The notes under the pieces are model-generated. The model made no database searches and was not told where the DNA came from. It saw only the letters and a list, made by a program, of their open reading frames with translations. From a bacterium (GTDB taxonomy: Bacteria; Fidelibacterota; UBA2242), in the NCBI GenBank assembly GCA_018895675.1, contig JAHIOG010000360.1, forward strand, positions 1-7,191: a stretch of DNA of 7,191 bases. The letters run 5' to 3'. Below, piece after piece: positions 1 to 6,006 of the stretch. The position numbers were made by a program, and so were the translations under genes. Positions within the stretch are counted from its first letter, which is position 1; the number at the start of each line of letters is the position of its first letter.

Positions 1-1
1 C

Positions 2-193
2 ATTCATAAAATCTATCTAGATAAAGGAATTTACGCCGATATGGCGCTCCATTATGAAAAAGGCAGATATTCACCCTATCCGTGGGCTTTCATGGATTTT
101 AAATTCCCCGATTATTATCCCTTTTTCCTCAAGATGCGGATAAAATATAAAAGCCAGGTGAAAGAAATGCTATCACCCGGCTTCTCAAATTAA
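2..193 (+). CDS. C-terminal end of a DUF4416-like protein (5'-truncated by window edge)
   Basis: Open frame from the left edge to a TAA at 191-193, giving 63 residues with no start inside the window. The visible part reads IHKIYLDKGIYADMALHYEK, followed by a PWAFMDFKFPDYYPFFLKMR stretch. The order 'h-IYL-x-GIYA-x-x-x-L-x-Y ... PW-x-x-x-D(F/Y)' followed by an aromatic- and lysine-rich tail is what I remember of the C-terminus of DUF4416, a family of about 180 residues with no established function. That assignment is from memory of the family. The frame is supported by coherent composition and by the tidy stop just before the convergent neighbour, whose stop codon begins on the other strand at 214. 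The 18-base gap leaves no room for a clear separate terminator. No function can be assigned. Confidence 0.6.
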   Translation: MHKIYLDKGIYADMALHYEKGRYSPYPWAFMDFKFPDYYPFFLKMRIKYKSQVKEMLSPGFSN

Positions 194-211
194 CACACTT
201 AATTGATATTT

Positions 212-1564
212 TTAGCCACGCCAGATTTTAGCGCGTTTTTTTAATTCCTCTATTTTAATTTGCTCCCGGCTATACTTAGTTACATCGGATTTGCGTACCT
301 TAATATAAAGCCATCTCCAATCCTGATCCCATAAATGATTATCCAGATCAAGAGCAACCATAATCCATTCGTTTTCATTTACTTTCCTTAAGGTGTGTCC
401 ATATTGTCCGAGTATTTCTAAAATATTATCAGACATTTCAGTTGCAATGGAATCAACTCTCGCTTCATCCAGACGTTCATCAAATTCAAAATTACAATCA
501 AAATCAAAGTCAAAATCGAAGTCAAAGTCATCGGTTATTACAATAGTTGAATCGCCTTCATCTGAACGTTTGTGGATAACTTTACGTCCGCTTTTTATAG
601 ATGTTCTCTTGGATGCTTCTTTTTGCTGTCTTTTTTCCAGGGCTTTCAATTTTTCTTCATGTTTAGTCAGTTCTCTTTCTTTATCTTTTAATTTTCTCTC
701 CGCGGTATTGAGCTTTTTAACTAAAATATTCTCAAATTTTTGTCCTAAAGTGGTTGGTGAAAAAAACAGGGCGCCAAAACCATCCAGATACATCCCACGC
801 GTTTTACTACCAAATCCCGGAATTATACTTCGACCAAATTTGGATAAAGAGGTGTCTAATATTTTCTCCATGATTTCCAAATCCATGTCATCGCCTTCTT
901 CATAAACCTCAGTATATTTGATCAGCTTCTTGAGTTTGGATTTACTGATTTTGCCTTTTCTACAATCTGACAGATCAGTTACTTTTGCACAAATTCTGAA
1001 TTGTTCCGGAATTTTCTCCTTTTCTTCTTCCACCCTAATAAACTCAAAATCGTTACGCAGGCGAATATTGATACAGATCTGATCGTCTTTATCAAGAGAT
1101 TTTACCGTGCTGCCGTAATCGGCAAAGAAATCCATTATAGATTCCTTCGTCACTCTTATTTTTTCCTTTGCCGATTCGATTTGTTCTTCATCTTCTTCGC
1201 GTTCTTTTTTCCTGATTTTAATGGTAACTCTATCATCGTCATGGTGTTTGACATCGATATCCGGTATTCTTTTTATAGTTCGGCGGATTAATCCGGAAAA
1301 TCCGCCAAGTCCTATACTTTCAATATCAAATAAAATACCAAATCCCTCCAGGTAAATTCCCTGTACCTGATCATCAAAATTAAAATAAATCGGACTTTCT
1401 TTGATAATTATTTCATCCAGCACCTTTTCCATAATCTCAATATCCTGTTCGATTCGCTCCATCTTCTCAGCCGGCATTGCCGCAAAAAGTTGACCTGCCA
1501 GTATTATTGTTACTACTATGATAAGAATAAAAACGATTACATAAAGATCTTTTAAATTTTTCAT
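212..1564 (-). CDS. Membrane-anchored or secreted protein with two copies of an unnamed domain, third gene of the sigma/anti-sigma operon
   Basis: 450 residues; not a named family I can assign. The N-terminus is a short basic start followed by a very hydrophobic stretch (about residues 7-29), so it is an uncleaved anchor or a signal peptide with a poor cleavage site near LFAAMPAE. The rest is hydrophilic. Two copies of one domain are visible: copy 1 (about 41-217) has DIEIMEKVLD, GIYLEGFGILF (69-79), a SIMDFFADYG helix (142-151) and an ICINIRL strand; copy 2 (about 228-450) has DLEIMEKILD, GMYLDGFGALF (257-267), NILEILGQYG (380-389) and IMVALDL. Even the tails match (FRICAKV/KLKKLIKY against WLYIKVR/ELKKRAKI). 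Copy 2 has an inserted charged coiled coil (about 280-325) and a Phe-Asp run (346-356). The start ATG has AGGAG six bases upstream, overlapping the anti-sigma stop, so it is very likely co-translated with that gene. It is probably a periplasmic or envelope partner of the sigma system, by context only. Confidence 0.85.
   Translation of the reverse strand: MKNLKDLYVIVFILIIVVTIILAGQLFAAMPAEKMERIEQDIEIMEKVLDEIIIKESPIYFNFDDQVQGIYLEGFGILFDIESIGLGGFSGLIRRTIKRIPDIDVKHHDDDRVTIKIRKKEREEDEEQIESAKEKIRVTKESIMDFFADYGSTVKSLDKDDQICINIRLRNDFEFIRVEEEKEKIPEQFRICAKVTDLSDCRKGKISKSKLKKLIKYTEVYEEGDDMDLEIMEKILDTSLSKFGRSIIPGFGSKTRGMYLDGFGALFFSPTTLGQKFENILVKKLNTAERKLKDKERELTKHEEKLKALEKRQQKEASKRTSIKSGRKVIHKRSDEGDSTIVITDDFDFDFDFDFDCNFEFDERLDEARVDSIATEMSDNILEILGQYGHTLRKVNENEWIMVALDLDNHLWDQDWRWLYIKVRKSDVTKYSREQIKIEELKKRAKIWRG
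479..531 (-). repeat. Coding hexanucleotide repeat giving a Phe-Asp dipeptide run
   Basis: Within the second domain copy of the 450-residue protein, the minus strand alternates GAC/GAT and TTT/TTC codons, giving (DF)5 at residues 346-355, followed by D, CNFEFD. On the plus strand it reads as TCAAAA/TCAAAG hexamers with only third-position differences. Synonymous variation between units suggests the run is old enough to have accumulated changes, or is kept by selection on the protein. Alternating acidic/aromatic residues could form an exposed acidic beta strand or bind cations; that is inference. Confidence 0.75.
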
Positions 1565-1570
1565 ATATAA

Positions 1571-1575
1571 CTCCT
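1571..1575 (-). promoter_or_regulatory. Shine-Dalgarno site (AGGAG) for the 450-residue protein
   Basis: Minus-strand AGGAG, six bases before the ATG at 1564. It overlaps the TAG stop of the anti-sigma gene (1576-1574), so ribosomes finishing that gene are already placed over this site. This supports the ATG at 1564 as the true start and suggests translational coupling. Confidence 0.75.
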
Positions 1576-2239
1576 ATCTGCTTTGATTTTGCATATTTAC
1601 GTATTGGATAAGCGTGCCAAGGGCTCTATCGGTACGATCCATTCTTTGTTCGGTGCCATAGTACATTTGTTCAACCGTATTCGACACCAGTTTTAAATCG
1701 GTTTGCCGCTTTTGATTGAAATCATTAAAAAAATCTTTTAAAAGCATGGCATTTTCAATTCTATTCCGTTTGGAATACTCATTCAGAATTGCAGCGATTA
1801 TCTGATAATTTTCCTTGCGGAGATTTTCCAGATCTGTTTGAGTCACGGTCTCGGTAGCCACAGGTTGAGCTGATCGTCGGAATAAACTCGTTTCAAATGC
1901 GAATTGTCCATCCGTAATTTGTATTCGCGTATTAATAATCGACAACAGCAACAACACTGCCGCGACCGCAAGACCAAGGCGAAGACCAATCTTCCATGAT
2001 TTTAACTTATTGACTATATCAGCAATGGGAGACGCCGGTTGTGTCACAAAGGTCAGGTTGACATTTGGTTCGATGTCTGCCCATTTTTCAAGGGTTTGTG
2101 ATGTTGCCTGTAATGCCAGATATTTGGCGCGGCATTCCTCACAACTTCTTAGATGAGAATCCAGCGAACTTCGATCTTCCTTCGATATCTCATCATAAAG
2201 AGCATCCATCATTAATAATCGATAATCATCACATTTCAT
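1574..2239 (-). CDS. Transmembrane zinc-finger (ZAS/zf-HC2) anti-sigma factor
   Basis: 221 residues. The N-terminal cytoplasmic domain has the ZAS pattern: C3 near the start and H29-x3-C33-x2-C36, the zinc-binding motif of anti-sigma factors that hold ECF sigma factors. A single membrane helix follows at about 84-103 (IGLRLGLAVAAVLLLLSIIN). The C-terminal part (about 105-221) should lie outside the inner membrane. It is rich in Gln, Asn, Lys and Glu with heptad-like spacing, consistent with a coiled coil or helical bundle rather than an enzymatic sensor. The start ATG lies inside the end of the sigma gene and has a strong GGGAGGA site eight bases upstream. By context it inhibits the adjacent sigma factor, with release triggered by an envelope signal. 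The trigger cannot be read from the sequence; the extracytoplasmic helices or the product of the next gene are candidate sensors. Confidence 0.92.
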   Translation of the reverse strand: MKCDDYRLLMMDALYDEISKEDRSSLDSHLRSCEECRAKYLALQATSQTLEKWADIEPNVNLTFVTQPASPIADIVNKLKSWKIGLRLGLAVAAVLLLLSIINTRIQITDGQFAFETSLFRRSAQPVATETVTQTDLENLRKENYQIIAAILNEYSKRNRIENAMLLKDFFNDFNQKRQTDLKLVSNTVEQMYYGTEQRMDRTDRALGTLIQYVNMQNQSR

Positions 2240-2828
2240 AGCCTAAATCCTCCCGGTCAACGCCCCACTTATTCAGCACCTTCTGCAGGGCTTCCAGACC
2301 GTAATACATTCGTGATTTTATTGTATTCAACGGCGTTTTTAAAATTTCCGCAATCTCCGTGAACTTCAACCCGTGGTACTGTTTCATAATAATTACCACC
2401 CGCTGTTCCTCCGGAATCGACATTAACGCCTTCTGTAATAATTTAGCAAGGTCTTCCCGGTAAACATGTCTGGTCGGGTCCTGACTCTGATCGACAATGA
2501 CTACTTTATTCCCTTTTTTATCGGAATCATCATAATCCCGGACTTCGCTGATAGAGTAAGTGAGATATTTGCGCTTTTTCAGTTCATCCCGGCACAGATT
2601 AAATGCAATTTGATACAGCCACGTGGAAAACCGCGCATGATTTTTCAATTTTCCCAGACTTTTAAAAGCGCGAATAAAGCAACGCTGCATTACATCCTTC
2701 GCCTGATCCTTATCACCGATATAACGGAGAATAAAATTGAAGACCGGCTTCTCCCAGCGCCAGACCAGTGTATTGAAGGCTGAAATATTGCCTGAATTAA
2801 ATTCCCGGATTAAAAATTCGTCATTCAT
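2229..2828 (-). CDS. ECF-type RNA polymerase sigma factor (sigma-70 family)
   Basis: 199 residues, normal for an ECF sigma factor, with only the two essential domains. Region 2 (about 15-88) includes the helix DQAKDVMQRCFIRAFKSL (core-binding/-10 recognition; the usual LVQETFLRAW form appears as VMQRCFIRAF) and FSTWLYQIAFNLCRDELKKR (67-86). A linker with acidic and basic runs (95-125) leads to region 4 (about 133-186): ALMSIPEEQRVVIIMKQYHG, then the helix-turn-helix FTEIAEILKTPLNTIKSRMYYG that reads the -35 element. It overlaps the anti-sigma gene by 11 bases (ATGAAATGTGA contains both the start and the stop), the usual arrangement for a sigma/anti-sigma pair. The ATG at 2828 has only a weak ribosome site. 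It probably transcribes its own operon and perhaps envelope genes; the regulon is not visible here. Confidence 0.95.
   Translation of the reverse strand: MNDEFLIREFNSGNISAFNTLVWRWEKPVFNFILRYIGDKDQAKDVMQRCFIRAFKSLGKLKNHARFSTWLYQIAFNLCRDELKKRKYLTYSISEVRDYDDSDKKGNKVVIVDQSQDPTRHVYREDLAKLLQKALMSIPEEQRVVIIMKQYHGLKFTEIAEILKTPLNTIKSRMYYGLEALQKVLNKWGVDREDLGYEM
2248..2254 (-). promoter_or_regulatory. Strong Shine-Dalgarno site (GGGAGGA) for the anti-sigma gene, inside the sigma gene
   Basis: Minus-strand GGGAGGA eight bases before the anti-sigma ATG at 2239, embedded in the last codons of the sigma gene. It fixes the anti-sigma start. It is much stronger than the site in front of the sigma gene itself, which would favour an excess of anti-sigma over sigma protein. 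Confidence 0.75.
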
Positions 2829-2970
2829 TACACTTTGTTAGACTGTAATTATGCAAAAAAAGTTTTGAATATTGAATATTATTTTCATTTTGTAGATTAA
2901 TAGGTGAACTTTTCGATATTTGCAAAATAATTTCTACCTGTTTACATGATACTATAAAACCTGTTTGAAA
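2829..2970. promoter_or_regulatory. Divergent intergenic region between the sigma operon and the GH18 gene
   Basis: About 140 AT-rich bases that must hold the start signals of both the sigma operon (leftward) and the GH18 gene (rightward). On the plus strand, TTTACA (2941) and TACTATAA (2950-2957) are promoter-like words just before the GH18 start, but I see no well-spaced -35/-10 pair on either strand. A tandem 7-base unit, TTGAATA twice (2865-2878), is the only clear repeat. Calling it regulatory rests on gene orientation, not on a recognised operator. Confidence 0.35.
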
Positions 2971-5439
2971 ATGCTATTACGTTCTCTCATTAAACAAACC
3001 CTTATCCTCATTCTCCTCAATGTACTGTTAATAGCACAGCTGAATTATGAACCGAATCTTAAAAGTATCCATCGGGAGGAGCTGGAATTCTACCGCAATT
3101 TTCCTTCGGAACCAGACACTTCGATCGCACACGATCTCGTTCCGGCGCTTCGCAAAGACATTACTGCCGAACTTTCACATGTGGTTTTTGGGTATCTGCC
3201 TTACTGGAAATATTCTTCTTACGGCGCCTTAAATTACAACCTGCTCACTACAATTGCATATTTCAGCGCCGAAGTCAGTTCTACCGGGTCAATAACTAAA
3301 GTGCACGACTGGCCGGCAAGTTCGCTGGTTTCAAAAGCTCACCAAAATGGCGTGCGTGTAGTGCTGGTCGCCACGCTATTTGACCGGGACGGGTTGTCGA
3401 CGTTATTAGGTAGTGCAAGTAATCGAACCCGATGTGTCAACAATTTACTAAATGAGGTTCAATACGGAAACGGCGATGGCGTCAACATTGATTTCGAAGG
3501 CGTGCCGTCATCTCAGCGGACGAATCTCGTAAAATTCATGCAGGAGCTGGCGGACTCATTTAGAACACATATCCCGGATGCTCATATTTCCATGGCATCG
3601 CCCGCCGTTGACTGGAGCAGCGCCTGGGATTATAATTCGCTTGCAAATATTTGCGACGCCCTGTTCATTATGGGCTATAATTACCATTGGTCAGGTTCAA
3701 GTACAACGGGACCTGTAGCTCCGTTAACAGGTTATAATTATGATATCGAATGGACCGTAAACGATTATTTGGGGAAAACAAATCATAACAGTGATAAAAT
3801 CATTCTCGGTCTGCCCTATTACGGCATCGAATGGCCGGTTGTATCAAGCAGCGCCGGTGCATCCACAACCGGAAGTGGCAGTTCAAAATTCTACGCTACA
3901 GCCGAATCAAATGCACAATACTTCGGTAAATTATGGCATTCCGATTCCCAGACTCCCTGGTACAGGTATCAAAGCAACGGCTGGTATCAATGTTGGTATG
4001 ACGACAGTCTAAGTCTCGCTCTGAAGTATGAATATGCGAAAACCAAAAACCTGCAAGGCGTCGGTATGTGGGCATTGGCATATGACGGATCGAGACCGGA
4101 ACTCTGGGGCGCCCTGGCGGATGCGTTTGGCGGATCGGGTTCGGTTACTCCGCCGGCTCAACCGGAAGGGCTGGTCGTCAGAAATCTTGGAAATGGAAAT
4201 ATCGAAGTTCATGTTAATCCGGTTATCGACGCTCAGGAATTTGCGTTTTATATTTCGGAAAACGGAACAGATTTTTCGCTCTACCGGCAGGATAACGCCA
4301 ATGAAATTGTGCTATATGACCCGGAACCCAATCAGATCTATTATTTCAAAGTCAAAGCAATCAATGACGCCGGTGAAAGTTCATTCACGGAAGTGGGAGC
4401 TGCTATTCCTACCATCACAGAAGTGTCGATTCTCATTGTTAATGGTTTTGACCGGACCAGTGGAACCGTAAATACTTCCGATTTTGTCAGACAGCACGGC
4501 AACGCTATCGCACGGACAAGAAATGCGTTTGACTTTGCTTCCAATGAAGCGATTATCAGGGGAACTGTTGACTTGGGAAATTATAAAATGGTGGACTGGA
4601 TTCTGGGTGAAGAAGGAACAAACACCAGCTCTTTCGACACCTTTGAGCAAAATCTGGTCGCCGAATATCTCGAAAAAGGCGGACAGCTATTCGTATCCGG
4701 ATCGGAAATTGGATATGATCTGATGGGTAGTACTGCTTCAATTGAAGACAAAGAATTTTTTCAAACTTACCTGAAAGCCGACTATATCAAAGACAGGGTA
4801 TCCAGCTACCGGGTTCAGGCGGGAGAAATGTCGATTTTCGCAGGTGTTGAACCAATCCGCTTTGATGACGGCGCTCATGGAACGTATAATGTGGATTATC
4901 CCGATGGTATTAAACCCTTGAATGGCGCTGAAGTAGCGCTCTATTATTATGATGAAAATTACGAAACCGAAGGATGCGCGGGAATCTCCTATAAAGGATC
5001 TTTCGGAGAAGGTAGTAAGGATGGCAAACTTGTCTATTTCGGATTTCCGTTCGAAACCGTATATCCGGACAGTACCCGAGACCTGCTAATGGACAGAATA
5101 ATCACTTTCTTTGATCTGGCATTTGCAGCTGAAACAAGCTGGGTTGTGGCTGATCGATTTAAAATTCTACGGAATTACCCCAACCCGGGCAGACCTTATT
5201 CGACTTTCCCGATGCAACTGGACAGCAGCAATACTTCACCGAAAATCAATATCCGAATCTATAACATGCTCGGTCAGGAAGTTTACAAAGAGGACATCTC
5301 AATAATGCTTAAAAATCCGCAACTGTTCATCTGGAATGGATACACAAAAAATGGCGGATTAGCCCCTTCGGGAGTTTATTTTATTCGGGCAACTCACGGT
5401 CATCAGTCGGACCGGCGAAAGTTTTCGGTAATTCACTAA
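2971..5439 (+). CDS. Secreted multidomain GH18 glycoside hydrolase: signal peptide, GH18, FnIII, amidotransferase-like domain, T9SS-type C-terminal domain
   Basis: 822 residues from the ATG at 2971; a TTG two codons upstream (2965) is also possible, and neither has a good ribosome site. Numbering here is from the TTG. Signal peptide about 1-24 (ends LLIA). GH18 barrel about 71-389: first strand HVVFGYLPYW, catalytic strand DGVNIDFEG with the proton donor Glu178, then SMASPAVDW, FIMGYNYHW (Tyr238), ILGLPYYGIEW and GVGMWALAYDG (Trp369). The key residues look intact, so an active enzyme on beta-1,4-linked N-acetylglucosamine polymers is expected; chitin and peptidoglycan cannot be told apart. 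A fibronectin type III domain lies at about 397-480. Residues about 486-720 form a class I glutamine-amidotransferase-like fold (ILIVNGFDR, FVRQHGNAIA, MVDWILGEE, LFVSGSEIGYDL), with no Cys at the expected nucleophile turn. The C-terminal about 85 residues (NYPNPGRP ... YNMLGQEV ... PSGVYFIRA) match the sorting/FlgD-like domain of type IX-secreted proteins, so the likely site is the cell surface or medium. Confidence 0.93.
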   Translation: MLLRSLIKQTLILILLNVLLIAQLNYEPNLKSIHREELEFYRNFPSEPDTSIAHDLVPALRKDITAELSHVVFGYLPYWKYSSYGALNYNLLTTIAYFSAEVSSTGSITKVHDWPASSLVSKAHQNGVRVVLVATLFDRDGLSTLLGSASNRTRCVNNLLNEVQYGNGDGVNIDFEGVPSSQRTNLVKFMQELADSFRTHIPDAHISMASPAVDWSSAWDYNSLANICDALFIMGYNYHWSGSSTTGPVAPLTGYNYDIEWTVNDYLGKTNHNSDKIILGLPYYGIEWPVVSSSAGASTTGSGSSKFYATAESNAQYFGKLWHSDSQTPWYRYQSNGWYQCWYDDSLSLALKYEYAKTKNLQGVGMWALAYDGSRPELWGALADAFGGSGSVTPPAQPEGLVVRNLGNGNIEVHVNPVIDAQEFAFYISENGTDFSLYRQDNANEIVLYDPEPNQIYYFKVKAINDAGESSFTEVGAAIPTITEVSILIVNGFDRTSGTVNTSDFVRQHGNAIARTRNAFDFASNEAIIRGTVDLGNYKMVDWILGEEGTNTSSFDTFEQNLVAEYLEKGGQLFVSGSEIGYDLMGSTASIEDKEFFQTYLKADYIKDRVSSYRVQAGEMSIFAGVEPIRFDDGAHGTYNVDYPDGIKPLNGAEVALYYYDENYETEGCAGISYKGSFGEGSKDGKLVYFGFPFETVYPDSTRDLLMDRIITFFDLAFAAETSWVVADRFKILRNYPNPGRPYSTFPMQLDSSNTSPKINIRIYNMLGQEVYKEDISIMLKNPQLFIWNGYTKNGGLAPSGVYFIRATHGHQSDRRKFSVIH

Positions 5440-5443
5440 TGTA

Positions 5444-5477
5444 ACTGATGATCAGTGATCGGTAATCAGTCATCAGT
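5444..5477 (+). terminator. Possible stem-loop after the GH18 gene
   Basis: ACTGATGA (5444-5451) and TCATCAGT (5470-5477) are perfect 8-bp inverted repeats with an 18-base loop, starting five bases after the GH18 stop. A smaller palindrome, ACTGATGATCAGT (5444-5456), overlaps it. There is no following T-run, so it is not a standard intrinsic terminator. It may be a by-product of the heptamer repeat, or may slow or protect transcript ends of the two convergent neighbours. Confidence 0.25.
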
Positions 5478-5504
5478 GATCAGTAACCGGTGATCGGTAA
5501 TCAG
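5449..5504. repeat. Degenerate heptamer tandem array, 8 units of T(G/A)ATC(A/G)G
   Basis: Eight 7-base units in perfect register, beginning ten bases after the GH18 stop: TGATCAG, TGATCGG, TAATCAG, TCATCAG, TGATCAG, TAACCGG, TGATCGG, TAATCAG. Variation falls mainly at positions 2 and 6. The array stops three bases before the stop codon (5507-5509) of the four-helix-bundle gene on the other strand. Several units contain GATC, and TGATCA is self-complementary, so the array can fold in many ways. An inverted copy lies at 6007-6025. Confidence 0.85.
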
Positions 5505-5506
5505 AT

Positions 5507-5860
5507 TTATACAGAGCAGAAGCTATCAGCCTTATTCATCATCGAATTCAACATTCGCCCAACTGAAGCGCAGTGTTCCAGTAATTCTTTGCTAACTGTA
5601 TCTGATAAATAGCCGCAATCAAGGGCTGTTTCTATCCAATGTTGTGTCTCTTGCTGCTCTCCATCAGTCCCGATTTTCGGGATCAATTTGCTTATAAAAT
5701 GTTTCTTATAACGGCGTTTAGCCCAGGCTTCGGCGATTTGCGCACCAACAGAACGTGATGAGCGTCTAATCTGATCAGCCTGCCCTGTTAAATAAGAATA
5801 TGTCATCTTACATTTAACATTGCATAAATAGTTCACGGTAAAATCCTTGAAAAAATACAT
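5507..5860 (-). CDS. Four-helix-bundle protein (S23 / 23S rRNA intervening-sequence family), N-terminally divergent
   Basis: 117 residues from the ATG at 5860 (a TTG at 5866 would add two). The core is recognisable: DQIRRSSRSVGAQIAEAWAKRRYKKHF, then ETQHWIETALDCGYL, then VGRMLNSMMN near the end. These are the hallmarks of the S23/IVS four-helix-bundle family (TIGR02436), which is also related in fold to the Avd accessory protein of diversity-generating retroelements. Members are basic, form oligomers and may bind nucleic acid; the role of stand-alone copies is unknown. Two oddities: the first helix begins normally (FKDFTV) but the usual WQKA..L..Y region is missing and the segment to DQIRRS is several residues short, and IPKIG is inserted after ISKL, encoded by a palindrome. 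It may be a functional but unusual member or a decaying copy. There is no good ribosome site. Repeats flank it on both sides. Confidence 0.75.
   Translation of the reverse strand: MYFFKDFTVNYLCNVKCKMTYSYLTGQADQIRRSSRSVGAQIAEAWAKRRYKKHFISKLIPKIGTDGEQQETQHWIETALDCGYLSDTVSKELLEHCASVGRMLNSMMNKADSFCSV
5668..5682. repeat. 15-bp palindrome inserted in frame in the four-helix-bundle gene
   Basis: TCCCGA-TTT-TCGGGA is a perfect 6-bp inverted repeat with a 3-base loop. It encodes nearly exactly the residues IPKIG (codons 5683-5669 on the minus strand), which sit between SKL and TDGEQQETQ. As I remember the family, the usual sequence there is SKL-TDAD-x-E-x-x-ETQ, so this member is about three residues longer. 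No second copy of the palindrome occurs in this window. Confidence 0.65.
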
Positions 5861-6006
5861 CCACAATATTTAACAGGGTAAGAATACATTTCTTCTTTCG
5901 GAAAGTTTTTAGATAATGTAAAAATTTCAAGCGATAATTGCCGAGATAATTGATAGACCATTAAATCTTTGTAACTTTTTACATGCATTTACTATTCCCT
6001 TAAATA
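5861..6006. other. AT-rich leader between the four-helix-bundle gene and the inverted repeat
   Basis: About 145 bases upstream of the four-helix-bundle gene with no open frame of note and no recognised RNA. It would hold that gene's promoter, but I cannot point to a convincing one. It lies inside the repeat-bounded segment. Confidence 0.4.

Noticed and set aside
393..905. 170-codon plus-strand frame with a Ser-Lys repeat
   Set aside because: It is the antisense of the 450-residue protein; the Ser-Lys run is simply the complement of the Phe-Asp codons, and there is no ribosome site or family resemblance.
1001..1291. 96-codon plus-strand frame rich in Phe
   Set aside because: Antisense of Lys/Glu-rich codons in the 450-residue protein; the composition is explained by that.
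4028..4471. 147-codon plus-strand frame inside the GH18 gene
   Set aside because: Out-of-frame shadow of the well-supported 822-residue gene; Arg/Ser-rich with no recognisable domain.
5449..5504. CRISPR array
   Set aside because: Units are 7 bases, contiguous and without spacers; no cas genes nearby.
5507..5860. Avd accessory gene of a diversity-generating retroelement
   Set aside because: The fold is related, but there is no reverse transcriptase and no template/variable repeat pair in the window.
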